From: Chitinophaga sp. 180180018-3 | GTDB taxonomy: Bacteria; Bacteroidota; Bacteroidia; Chitinophagales; Chitinophagaceae | Length of the DNA stretch: 64,000 nt | Assembly: GCF_037893185.1 (NCBI RefSeq) | Contig: NZ_CP140772.1 | Location: 2,108,001 to 2,172,000 of the forward strand | Direction of reading: 5' to 3' | In this document: positions 28,303-36,425 of the stretch, one piece after another | Position numbering within the stretch: the first letter of the stretch is position 1 | How the letters are laid out: every line of letters begins with the position of its first letter | Position numbers and translations under genes: made by a program | The notes under the pieces: model-generated | The model's input: the letters and a program-made list of their open reading frames with translations, nothing else | Told to the model about the DNA's origin: nothing | Database searches by the model: none

Positions 28303-29571
28303 TTATTTTTTCCAGAGACGTTGTATGGTAACGGGTGAACGCTGCTCTAAAAGTATCGTATGACCATCACTGAGCTCATCCAGCAGGCCATTATGGTAAT
28401 AGCGGACCGTCAGTAATTCCAGGCCTTCGTTGTAAACGATCTTGAACTGCTGATGCAGGGCTTTGATCAGCTGCTCGATTTTCTCAGGATTGTTGTCGAT
28501 TACACACGAAAAATTGATTGCCCCGTTCTGCATCAGGTTGATCTTCACTTTAAGACCGTGGAAAATCTCGTAAATGTCGCTGATCTTATCTTCCGTAATA
28601 AATGAATAATCCTTGGAAGTAATGTTCAGTAACACCTGGTTCCTTTTCAGTACTATAATGGGAGGCAACTGTCTGGTGTCGGCAGTTTCTTTGATAACTG
28701 TTCCAGGCAGACTTTTATCGAGAAAACATTTCACCAGCAACGGTATCTGCTTGTTTTGCAGCGGTTTGATGGTTTTGGGGTGAATGACCTGTGCACCGTA
28801 GTACGCCATTTCTATTACTTCTCCATAACTGATCTCCGGGATATTAACAGTATTAGGGAACAGTTTTGGATCCGCATTCTTAAGCCCTTCCACATCTTTC
28901 CATATGGTTTGGCTTTCAGCATCCAGCATATTGGCGAAAACAGCTGCGGAATAATCGCTGCCCTCCCTGCCCAGGGTAACACTTTCATTCTGGTCGGTGC
29001 TGCCAATGAAACCCTGCGCAATAACAATATTGGTGATATTGAAAAGCGGAGCCACTTTTTCGGTTACCTGCCGCTGGGTATAGGTCCAGTCGATATTGGC
29101 ATCCCGGAAGTTATCATCCGTCCGGAATACATCCCTGACATCCAGCCAGGTGTTATGTAAGCCTATGCTGTTAAAATAAGCACTGACGATAGCAGTGCTC
29201 AGCAATTCCCCAAGCCCCACCAGCTGATCATAGTAATAATCGTAAATGCGCATGGGCTTTTCTCCCAGCGTCCACTCGGCTTCGGTGAAAAACTGCTGCA
29301 GCTGCGCAAACAGGGGATGTTCCTGGTTTCCCAGCAGGGCCTCTGCCACATTCAAATGGGTTCGCTCGATATTATACAACAGTTGCGCTGCAATTTCTCT
29401 TTTACGCAGGAAGAAATTTTCCGCCACTTTTTCCAGTTCATTCGTGGTTTTGGCCATGGCCGATATAACGATAAGGATCTTATCGTCCGGGAATGACTGT
29501 ACTATCTGGGCCACTTGCCGGATACGTTCAACACTTTCTAAACTTGCGCCGCCAAACTTGAAAACCTTCAT
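28303..29571 (-). CDS. Aspartate kinase (monofunctional)
   Basis: A 422-residue amino-acid kinase that phosphorylates aspartate in lysine, threonine and methionine synthesis. The N-terminal KFGGASLES motif, VISAMAKTTNELE, and the central LGREGSDYSAAVFANML with IWKDVEGLKNADPK are kinase signatures. The C-terminal 120 residues form ACT-like regulatory domains, suggesting feedback control. There is no homoserine dehydrogenase part. A promoter-like element lies upstream at 29606-29637. Confidence 0.88.
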   Translation of the reverse strand: MKVFKFGGASLESVERIRQVAQIVQSFPDDKILIVISAMAKTTNELEKVAENFFLRKREIAAQLLYNIERTHLNVAEALLGNQEHPLFAQLQQFFTEAEWTLGEKPMRIYDYYYDQLVGLGELLSTAIVSAYFNSIGLHNTWLDVRDVFRTDDNFRDANIDWTYTQRQVTEKVAPLFNITNIVIAQGFIGSTDQNESVTLGREGSDYSAAVFANMLDAESQTIWKDVEGLKNADPKLFPNTVNIPEISYGEVIEMAYYGAQVIHPKTIKPLQNKQIPLLVKCFLDKSLPGTVIKETADTRQLPPIIVLKRNQVLLNITSKDYSFITEDKISDIYEIFHGLKVKINLMQNGAINFSCVIDNNPEKIEQLIKALHQQFKIVYNEGLELLTVRYYHNGLLDELSDGHTILLEQRSPVTIQRLWKK

Positions 29572-29605
29572 ATGATAGTTTATCTTCTTTTAAAAAATTA
29601 TTCGG

Positions 29606-29637
29606 CAAAGTAAGACAAGTTTAGAATTGTTTTAAAA
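29606..29637 (-). promoter_or_regulatory. Candidate promoter of the aspartate kinase gene
   Basis: On the minus strand TTTT, then exactly 20 bases, then TTACTTTG resembles the Bacteroidota pattern TTTG-(20)-TAnnTTTG with one mismatch in each element. The start codon is about 28 bases downstream of the predicted transcription start. Confidence 0.35.
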
Positions 29638-29712
29638 TATGTTTACAGATAAATGACATTTTTATTAAATAACACAGCATTTCCATTAATTTCGCCACTA
29701 CAACGTAACGTT

Positions 29713-30726
29713 ATGAATATTAAGCAAAAAGTTATGACCCTGGACGAATTCACTATCCAGGAACTGCGGAATTACCCGGGTGCAACCGGTCAGTTATCCG
29801 GCTTGCTGCGGGATATTGGACTTGCCGCCAAACGGGTAAACGTAGAAGTAAACAAGGCAGGTATCGCTGATATATTAGGGGAAGTAGGGAAGACCAATGT
29901 GCAGGGGGAATCAGTGAAAAAACTGGACGAATTTGCCAATGAACAATTGATCAACTCATTGGAATCCAGTATCTACTGCTGTGGAGTAGCCTCCGAAGAA
30001 AATGAGAATTTTATCGCTTTCACCGATGAGCATTCCAAAAGATCAAAGTATGTGGTATTGATGGACCCTCTCGATGGCTCCGGTAATATCGATGTAAATG
30101 TGTCTATCGGAACTATATTTTCCGTGTATCGCCGCCTTACCCCGGAAGGTACTGAGTGTGAACTGGAAGACTTTCTGCAGCCGGGAACGCAGCAGATAGC
30201 CGCCGGCTATATCATTTATGGTTCGTCTACCATGATGGTATATGCCACCCGTCGCAGTGTACAGGGCTTTACCCTCGATCCTTCTATCGGAGAGTTCTGC
30301 CTTTCACACCCTAACCTGAAATGCCCGACCGATAGCGACATCTTCTCCGTAAACGTAGGCTACTACTATCTTTACGAAGAAAAGATCCGCAAGTCCATCG
30401 ACTATTTCATGGCAAGGAACGAAAACGACCGGATCTACCGTCACCGTTTCGTGGGCTGTATGGTAGCGGAAATTCATCGCACCCTTATCCAGGGTGGAAT
30501 CTTTATGTATCCGGCCTTTGGTAAATATGTATCCGGACGATTAAGGCTTTGCTACGAATGCAACCCTATGTCTTTCATCATGGAAAAAGCCGGCGGAGTA
30601 GCTATGGCCCATGGCCGCCAACGATTGCTGGAACTCAAGCCGGTGCAACTTCACCAGAGAACACCGATATTTATTGGTTCCCGGAGTATGATGGAAATCT
30701 GGCAGAAAATTACGAACCAGGAATAG
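29713..30726 (+). CDS. fbp: Fructose-1,6-bisphosphatase, class I
   Basis: A 337-residue gluconeogenic enzyme that removes the 1-phosphate from fructose 1,6-bisphosphate. The metal-binding DPLDGSGNIDVNVSIGT motif covers residues 118-134, with the upstream Glu pair at 95-96 (ASEENE). KYVSGRLRLCYECNP is the substrate-site region. I start it at 29713 (MNIKQKVMTLDEFT); the longer frame to 29653 adds a hydrophobic stretch unlike the family. The stop TAG is the first element of a long inverted repeat. Confidence 0.94.
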   Translation: MNIKQKVMTLDEFTIQELRNYPGATGQLSGLLRDIGLAAKRVNVEVNKAGIADILGEVGKTNVQGESVKKLDEFANEQLINSLESSIYCCGVASEENENFIAFTDEHSKRSKYVVLMDPLDGSGNIDVNVSIGTIFSVYRRLTPEGTECELEDFLQPGTQQIAAGYIIYGSSTMMVYATRRSVQGFTLDPSIGEFCLSHPNLKCPTDSDIFSVNVGYYYLYEEKIRKSIDYFMARNENDRIYRHRFVGCMVAEIHRTLIQGGIFMYPAFGKYVSGRLRLCYECNPMSFIMEKAGGVAMAHGRQRLLELKPVQLHQRTPIFIGSRSMMEIWQKITNQE

Positions 30727-30835
30727 AGAGAATTACGAATTACGAAATAACCCGAAGACCTCAGCAAATATTATCATTCGCTGAGGTCTTCGGGTTATTT
30801 CGTAATTCGTAATTCCTAATTCGTAATTCTCTCTA
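30724..30835. repeat. Long inverted repeat after fbp (36-bp perfect arms)
   Basis: Arms 30730-30765 and 30780-30815 are perfect reverse complements of 36 bases with a 14-base AT-rich loop. The pairing resumes outside: the TAGAGAGAATTACGAATTA at the fbp stop (30724-30742) is mirrored at 30817-30835, the right arm having an extra copy of a 14-base AATTACGAATTAGG-type unit. The core is GC-richer (CCCGAAGACC). It probably works as a strong terminator, but it is far longer than needed. Confidence 0.85.
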
Positions 30836-30901
30836 AACTTGGCCCGATTTTCACAGTCTCTACTATATCAATCATTTTTCATTTTTAACCATTTTTATTC
30901 T

Positions 30902-31390
30902 ATGTCGATTTTGAAGAACCAGCGGATCTTTGTGTTATTGGTAGCCATGTTGGCCGTTTTCCAGGTAAGCGCCTGCGCACGGGGTGTTCACCGGGCCGAC
31001 AGCAGTAACGGGGGAGGTAGTCTGGAAGAGGAAATTCTTTACTACACCAACAAATTCCGCCAATCCAAGGGCCTGAAGCCATTGCAGCTCGATCCCCTCA
31101 TCAGCCAGCAGGCGCGTAATCACAGTCGCGATATGGCCAGCGGGAATACAGGTTTCGGTCACGAAGGATTTGAAGAACGTGTAGCCTATATCTCCAAAAA
31201 AATGGGTCGCGTTGCCAGCGCGGCAGAAAATGTTGCCTACGGTACGCTCGATGCTGAAGCTGTGGTAAATGGCTGGATCAAAAGTCCCGGACACCGCAGG
31301 AATATGCTGGGCGACTATAACCTGATCGGTATTGGTACCGCTGAAAAGGGACGACTAACATTCTTTACACAGGTGTTCATTAAGCAATAG
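30902..31390 (+). CDS. CAP/SCP-domain lipoprotein
   Basis: A 162-residue protein with a lipoprotein signal: hydrophobic residues 9-21 and VSAC ending at Cys25. The CAP domain covers about 45-160 (ILYYTNKFRQSKGLKPLQLDP, HSRDMASGNTGFGHEGFEER, AENVAYG, VVNGWIKSPGHRRNML), with the conserved His and Glu residues of the PR-1/SCP fold. Bacterial members are secreted and poorly understood. I start it at 30902, an ATG that gives the signal peptide, rather than a TTG at 30839 in the preceding repeat. Confidence 0.85.
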   Translation: MSILKNQRIFVLLVAMLAVFQVSACARGVHRADSSNGGGSLEEEILYYTNKFRQSKGLKPLQLDPLISQQARNHSRDMASGNTGFGHEGFEERVAYISKKMGRVASAAENVAYGTLDAEAVVNGWIKSPGHRRNMLGDYNLIGIGTAEKGRLTFFTQVFIKQ

Positions 31391-31406
31391 CTTTTAGCCT
31401 TTGGCC

Positions 31407-31490
31407 TTTAGTCTTTAGTAAAAATGCAGCGAAGATTATATCGGTTTTAAACACCATATAATCTTCGCTGCATTTTTACTAAAGACTAAA
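31407..31490. repeat. Long inverted repeat between the CAP and ABC genes (35-bp perfect arms)
   Basis: Arms 31407-31441 and 31456-31490 are perfect reverse complements of 35 bases with a 14-base loop. Outside the arms both sides continue with AGCTTTTAGC / AGCTAACAGCT phrases. The inner sequence ATCTTCGCTGCATTT recurs in the ftsY leader (about 57463). It probably terminates the CAP transcript and may shape the ABC leader. Confidence 0.85.
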
Positions 31491-31521
31491 AGCTAACAGC
31501 TCTTTTTTGTACCTTGGCTGC

Positions 31522-32286
31522 ATGGAAAAGAAAAAGATCATCGAGGTAAAGAACCTGGTGAAGAAATATGGGGAGTTTACCGCTGTTAAAGGGATCAGCT
31601 TTGAGGTATTTGAAGGCGAAATATTCGGTTTGCTGGGCCCCAATGGCGCCGGTAAATCTACTACGCTGGAGATTATTGAGACCCTCCGCGATAAAACAGA
31701 GGGTAAAGTGATAGTAGGAGGGTTCGACCTGGATAAAGATCCGAATGATATCAAAAAGATTATTGGCGTACAGCTACAGAGTTCCGGCTACTATCCGGGG
31801 CTAAACCTGGTAGAGCTGATAGAGATGTTTGGCGGATTGTATAACCAGCCGGTAGAGCCGCTGAAGCTTTTAGGGATGTTCAACCTGGAAGACAAGGCCC
31901 GGGCTAAGTACAAAGAGCTTTCCGGAGGCCAGAAACAACGCTTCTCTATTGCCACTACGCTGATCAATAAGCCGCAGATCATATTCCTCGATGAACCTAC
32001 AACAGGGCTCGATCCCCAGGCCAGGCGCAACCTCTGGGATCTGATCCTGCAGGTGCGCAGTCAGGGTACTACCGTGGTGATTACCACCCACTATATGGAT
32101 GAGGCGGAGTTTCTGTGCGATCGTTGTGCGATTGTTGACAGCGGCCAGATTATCGCCATTGATTCCCCCGATGGCCTGATCGATAAGCTGGTATCTTCCG
32201 GATTTGAAAGGAAGAAAGAGGTGAAGAAAGCTAACCTGGAAGATGTATTTATTCATCTGACCGGGAAAGATCTGAGGGAAGAATAA
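31522..32286 (+). CDS. ABC transporter ATP-binding protein, orphan
   Basis: A 254-residue ATPase with Walker A GPNGAGKST (39-47), signature LSGGQ (133-137), Walker B IIFLDE (153-158), and an H-loop in TTHYMDEAEFLC. The class is that of drug and Nod-factor exporters (CcmA/NodI/YadG-like). No membrane permease gene is adjacent; instead two enzyme genes follow at 23 and 19 bases, so its partner must lie elsewhere. I start it at 31522 (MEKKKIIEV). Confidence 0.92.
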   Translation: MEKKKIIEVKNLVKKYGEFTAVKGISFEVFEGEIFGLLGPNGAGKSTTLEIIETLRDKTEGKVIVGGFDLDKDPNDIKKIIGVQLQSSGYYPGLNLVELIEMFGGLYNQPVEPLKLLGMFNLEDKARAKYKELSGGQKQRFSIATTLINKPQIIFLDEPTTGLDPQARRNLWDLILQVRSQGTTVVITTHYMDEAEFLCDRCAIVDSGQIIAIDSPDGLIDKLVSSGFERKKEVKKANLEDVFIHLTGKDLREE

Positions 32287-32309
32287 ACGAATAATAAAAC
32301 AGATTACAG

Positions 32310-32837
32310 ATGGAAGCCTTGCAATATCCTATCGGACGTTTTGAACCGTTGCCAGACTATACACCTGCCATGGTACAGGGTTTTATTAAAGATATCCAAT
32401 ACCTGCCCCAGCTAATGGAAATAGCAATCCAGCATATGGACGAATACCAGCTGCAAACACCTTATCGCCCCGGAGGCTGGACAGTGGCGCAGGTAGTACA
32501 CCATGTGGCAGATAGCCATATGAATGGCTATACCCGCATGAAACTGGCACTTACAGAAGAGGCACCTGTTATAAAATCATACGAGGAAGGAGCATGGGCC
32601 CTGTTACCTGATGTGGCGCAGACGCCTGTTAATGTGTCTGTTACATTGTTACATGCGTTGCATACCCGTTGGACTAACCTGATGCTGCACCTGACACCGG
32701 CTGAATGGGAACGCACTTTTATTCATCCGGCCAACGGCACCAGGCATAACCTGAAAACACACGCAGCTAACTATGCCTGGCACGGAAAACATCACCTGGA
32801 GCATATATTGCGACTGAAGGAAAGAATGTCATGGTAA
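32310..32837 (+). CDS. DinB-fold protein, YfiT-type bacillithiol transferase
   Basis: A 175-residue four-helix metal protein. Metal ligands are probably His64 or His65 (VVHHVADSH) and the two later His in HGKHHLEH (158-164). The opening YPIGRFEPLPDYTP and RPGGWTVAQVVHHVADSHMN are those I know from B. subtilis YfiT, which belongs to thiol S-transferases that use bacillithiol. BshB1 at 48265 shows that the thiol is probably made here. It is the second gene of the ABC-yfiT-nudix operon. Confidence 0.85.
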   Translation: MEALQYPIGRFEPLPDYTPAMVQGFIKDIQYLPQLMEIAIQHMDEYQLQTPYRPGGWTVAQVVHHVADSHMNGYTRMKLALTEEAPVIKSYEEGAWALLPDVAQTPVNVSVTLLHALHTRWTNLMLHLTPAEWERTFIHPANGTRHNLKTHAANYAWHGKHHLEHILRLKERMSW

Positions 32838-32856
32838 AGCTAAAGTAATTATAGAA

Positions 32857-33408
32857 ATGGAATGGAAACTACTCTCATCTAAATACTTGTTCAAAGACAA
32901 CTGGCTTACGGCAAGGATCGATACATGTGAAACTCCCACAGGGAAAATTATTGAGCCTTATTATGTACTGGAATACAACGATTGGGTAAATGGTGTTGGT
33001 ATCCGGGAAGACGGGCAGGTAATCATGATCCGCCAGTTCCGCCAGGGAATAGGCAGAACATTGCTCGAAATACCCGGAGGAACTATGGACGCTACCGATC
33101 CGGATCCTCTTTTTGCGATGAAGCGGGAAATGCTGGAAGAAACCGGTTATGAATTTAAAGAATGGGTGTCGTTGGGATCAATTGCGCCCAACACCGCCGC
33201 TGCCAATAATTATACACATATGTTCCTGGCAACAGGAGGCGTGAAGGTACAGGACCAGGAACTGGATCATAATGAAGAAATAGAAGTTGTGCTGATGCCA
33301 CTGGAAGAGTTGCAGCAACTTCTGTTGGAAAATAAGATCGTGCATAGCCTGCATACTACCTGTATCTTCTATGCGTTGCTGCATCTCGGCAAAATGGCGA
33401 TGAAATAG
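32857..33408 (+). CDS. NUDIX hydrolase with an altered Nudix box
   Basis: A 183-residue protein of the ADP-ribose-pyrophosphatase-like class (N-terminal beta domain, then Nudix fold with FRQG and IPGG before the box). The box reads GG...D...REMLEETGY: Gly75, Asp81, Arg90, Glu91, Glu94, Glu95. Compared with GX5EX7REUXEEXGU the first Glu is Asp and the spacer has one extra residue, so metal binding may differ, although the REXXEE core is intact. It should hydrolyse a nucleoside diphosphate linked to another group. Its stop directly abuts that of the opposing folC. Confidence 0.88.
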   Translation: MEWKLLSSKYLFKDNWLTARIDTCETPTGKIIEPYYVLEYNDWVNGVGIREDGQVIMIRQFRQGIGRTLLEIPGGTMDATDPDPLFAMKREMLEETGYEFKEWVSLGSIAPNTAAANNYTHMFLATGGVKVQDQELDHNEEIEVVLMPLEELQQLLLENKIVHSLHTTCIFYALLHLGKMAMK

Positions 33409-34698
33409 TTACATCACCTCGGCTACAATAAAGAAACTACCGCATACCAATATCATATCGTCTGGCTGGGCGTGTTGTTTGGCGGCTTTCAATGCCTCCT
33501 GAACGGACGAATAAGCATTGCCCTGCAACCCATGTTCAGCCGCCATTCCGGCAAGTGCCACATCATCAAGTGCCCGGGGGATATTGGCTTTACAGAAATA
33601 ATAATGTGCGGAAGATGGAAATAGCGGTAAGACTTTCTCTACTTCCTTATCTTTCACAAACCCTACAACAATGTGCAGTTGCTGATAATTTACATGCCCC
33701 AGTTGTTGTACTATCTCCCGGATACCCGCTTCGTTATGTCCTACATCCAACACGGTAAGCGGATGTTCTTTCACCACTTCCCAACGTCCCCTTAATCCGG
33801 TAAGTTTCTTTACGTGGGCCAGCGCCTGAGTAATATGTTCTGCAGAAATCTGCCACCCTTGCTGCTGTAATATTTTTATGGAAGACAACACCCCCATCAG
33901 GTTCTTTTCCTGGTACTGTCCATTGAGATCCAGCCGGAAATGCTGCATCTGCTCATGGCGTTTATCCATTAATGTGATATCCAGGTGCGTACCTGCTATA
34001 GCGTTGGAATACTCCATCCATTCCTGGTCCGCAAAATGAATGGGGGCCTGGAGCGATTTCGCCGTATCTGTAAACACTTCCTGTACCTCCGACTGGGTTT
34101 CACTGATCACCACCGGAACGCCGGTTTTGATGATACCGGCCTTCTCCGCCGCAATTAAGGGTAAAGTATCTCCTAATATCTGTTTGTGGTCGTAGCTGAT
34201 ATTGGTGATAAGCGAAAGCTCGGGAATAATAACATTGGTGCTGTCTAACCGGCCACCCAATCCGGTTTCAATAATAGCAATATCTACTTTCTCAGCCTGG
34301 AAGTAACTGAATGCCATTGCAACTGTCATTTCAAAAAAGGAGGGGCGTATATCCGCGATATGCTGGCGCATATCTTCCGTGAACCGGACTACAAAATCCT
34401 CTGCTATCATTTGTCCGTTTACACGAATACGTTCGCGGAAATCAAGCAGGTGAGGAGAAGTATACAGCCCCGTTTTGTAGCCGGCCTGCTGAAAAACCGC
34501 TGCCAGCATATGGCTGGAAGAGCCCTTGCCATTGGTACCCGCAACATGAATACTCTTAAATCCTTTTTCAGGATGCCCCGATTGTTCGAGTAACGCGAGT
34601 GTATTATGCAGATCTTTTTTTAGTGCAGCAGCCCCTACTCTCGTGAACATAGGCAGCTGTGCGTATAGATAGTCTAAGGTTTCTTGATACGTAGCCAT
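33409..34698 (-). CDS. folC: Bifunctional folylpolyglutamate synthase / dihydrofolate synthase
   Basis: A 429-residue Mur-ligase-fold enzyme adding glutamate to dihydropteroate and folates. The ATP loop AGTNGKGSSSHML covers residues 53-65, with HLLDFRERIRVNG, FFEMTVAMAF, ETGLGGRLDSTNV and DVGHNEAGI as further motifs. It is read toward the nudix gene with no gap between stops. In many Bacteroidota folC follows exbB-exbD-tonB; here tonB is two genes upstream. Confidence 0.92.
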   Translation of the reverse strand: MATYQETLDYLYAQLPMFTRVGAAALKKDLHNTLALLEQSGHPEKGFKSIHVAGTNGKGSSSHMLAAVFQQAGYKTGLYTSPHLLDFRERIRVNGQMIAEDFVVRFTEDMRQHIADIRPSFFEMTVAMAFSYFQAEKVDIAIIETGLGGRLDSTNVIIPELSLITNISYDHKQILGDTLPLIAAEKAGIIKTGVPVVISETQSEVQEVFTDTAKSLQAPIHFADQEWMEYSNAIAGTHLDITLMDKRHEQMQHFRLDLNGQYQEKNLMGVLSSIKILQQQGWQISAEHITQALAHVKKLTGLRGRWEVVKEHPLTVLDVGHNEAGIREIVQQLGHVNYQQLHIVVGFVKDKEVEKVLPLFPSSAHYYFCKANIPRALDDVALAGMAAEHGLQGNAYSSVQEALKAAKQHAQPDDMILVCGSFFIVAEVM

Positions 34699-34708
34699 GA
34701 TGCAAATT

Positions 34709-34786
34709 AATTAAGAATTATGAGCGAAGAGCCAGGCGGTTTTAATTTTTATTATCCGTTTAACTCTTCGCTCATAATTTTTAATT
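34709..34786. repeat. Inverted repeat between folC and the DUF5723 gene (23-base arms)
   Basis: Arms 34709-34731 and 34764-34786 pair over 23 bases with one mismatch (a G-U on one strand) around a 32-base AT-rich loop. The outer ends are AATTAAGAATTATGAG-type phrases like those at other hairpins here. On the minus strand it follows the DUF5723 gene and precedes folC by about 11 bases. Confidence 0.75.
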
Positions 34787-34811
34787 CCATACTCCCAACT
34801 CCTGATTCTTT

Positions 34812-36257
34812 CTACAACTTCGGGCAATCCAACTGCCGGTTCCGGCTTCTTCCGCTCCGCTCAAACATGGCTGAGTTCAGGCGTAACGCAACATAAACGG
34901 CAGCATGGTCGATACGCTTTTCGAAGAGATTGGTAAATATAGTGCTGGATCCCAGTAGTAAAGGACCTACCCGCACACCTGCACCCACATCCGCCTGTCC
35001 GTTGTGATTGATGGTGAGTGGCAGATAAGCGCCAAACCACCTGGTTTCATAGCGGGGAGTGATGCTGAAATTGGTCAGGGCGTATGTTTTGGCAATGTTT
35101 TTCCTGCCTGCCGTCAGTGCAATTACAGCGTTGGCACTGACGAAGAAGCGGCCGTCGATATTATAGTCTCCCATCAGATTCAGCGCCGTGGGCAATGTCA
35201 TGGCAAAAGTAGAATCAGTGGGCAGAGGAGTAAAGTACTGGTTCAACCGCCGTGCATACTGTTGCAGGCTCTCCTTATGTTTATATTCAAGGTCGTTGGG
35301 CACTACATGGTCTTTGACCAGACTAAGGTCGGTATTGATCGGCGCCTTGGTATATTTGATCCTGCCAATGTCGGTAACGGAAACTCCTATACGAAATTTG
35401 TAATCGTCAGCGTCATCGTCGTTGTAGGCACCAAAGCCACCGTTATCAGGCCGGTACTCATAAATGAATCCGATATCTGCACCGATACCAGCGTTGTGAA
35501 ACAGCTGGAGGTTGCGCTGTACGGGCGATTGCCACTGATCCATTTCCTTATTGTATGCATAAGATAGTGTACCACTGGTAATGCTGGCATCCCGCCTGTT
35601 ATTAAGGGTGAAATTGATATCCTTCGCGGAGGCATAACCGGCAGACACACCGCTCAGTAATTTGAGGGTAATACCTCCCTTCAGGCGTCCGCTGTATGTT
35701 TCTTTCAATACACGGGCATAGCTCAGTCCCAGTTCGTGCCAGACATGAGCAGAAGCATCCACCTGCCGGATACTTAGGCTCTTCATGGTGTAGTCGGGGT
35801 TGGGATAGTTAATCCCGAAAAAGTTTGCGATAGGAGTAGGCACGTTACCGGCATTGCCGCTGCTGCGCATACGCCAAACGAAAGAAACAGACTGCTTCGG
35901 ATCGATCGCATATAAAACCGAAGGTAGCACAACTTCTCCCATGGCCCAGCCATTCTGCAGCCGGTTGGCGCCCTGGTCCAGGAAATAGTCCCTGTTAAGG
36001 CGAAGGGTATCCGGCATGTGCAATAATTTCGACTTGGGCATGCTTACATAAGTATTCCCGGCATTGACATCTGCCCCTATGATATTTACATCCCATTTAT
36101 AACGGTAGCCCGCTGCACTGGCAGGGTTGGAGAGTACACCATAAATACCGGCGTAATTGCTGTTGTTGTATCCGGGGAATGATTGTGCCACAGCAGTTTG
36201 CTGCAGTAATAACACAGCAGCGGTAGATAAAATGATACGGTTTAGTGTTCCAGTCAT
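34812..36257 (-). CDS. DUF5723-family outer membrane beta-barrel-like protein
   Basis: A 481-residue protein with a signal peptide (MTGTLNRIILST...AVAQ). The mature protein opens PGYNNSNYAGIYGVLSNPAS, which I recognise as the start of DUF5723 proteins, thought to be outer membrane barrels from alternating strands and lack of other domains. The function is unknown. I start it at 36257 because this gives a clean signal peptide; the frame extends to 36326. It lies between tonB and folC. Confidence 0.78.
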   Translation of the reverse strand: MTGTLNRIILSTAAVLLLQQTAVAQSFPGYNNSNYAGIYGVLSNPASAAGYRYKWDVNIIGADVNAGNTYVSMPKSKLLHMPDTLRLNRDYFLDQGANRLQNGWAMGEVVLPSVLYAIDPKQSVSFVWRMRSSGNAGNVPTPIANFFGINYPNPDYTMKSLSIRQVDASAHVWHELGLSYARVLKETYSGRLKGGITLKLLSGVSAGYASAKDINFTLNNRRDASITSGTLSYAYNKEMDQWQSPVQRNLQLFHNAGIGADIGFIYEYRPDNGGFGAYNDDDADDYKFRIGVSVTDIGRIKYTKAPINTDLSLVKDHVVPNDLEYKHKESLQQYARRLNQYFTPLPTDSTFAMTLPTALNLMGDYNIDGRFFVSANAVIALTAGRKNIAKTYALTNFSITPRYETRWFGAYLPLTINHNGQADVGAGVRVGPLLLGSSTIFTNLFEKRIDHAAVYVALRLNSAMFERSGRSRNRQLDCPKL

Positions 36258-36425
36258 CGTTGGCGATAAAAAACAGGTTTCTCGAATCAGCACATAGAAT
36301 GAGCGCTTATTTGCTTTTGAAATCATAGGTAGAGATGTAGGATATTGCTGTTTCCCGAAAAAACGCTATGGTAGCTTCCTGAAATGAAAGGTAACAGGCG
36401 CTGGTCAAAAAACAGTATAAGATTG

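Noticed and set aside
35004..35567. 187-codon plus-strand frame
   Set aside because: Antisense to the DUF5723 protein.
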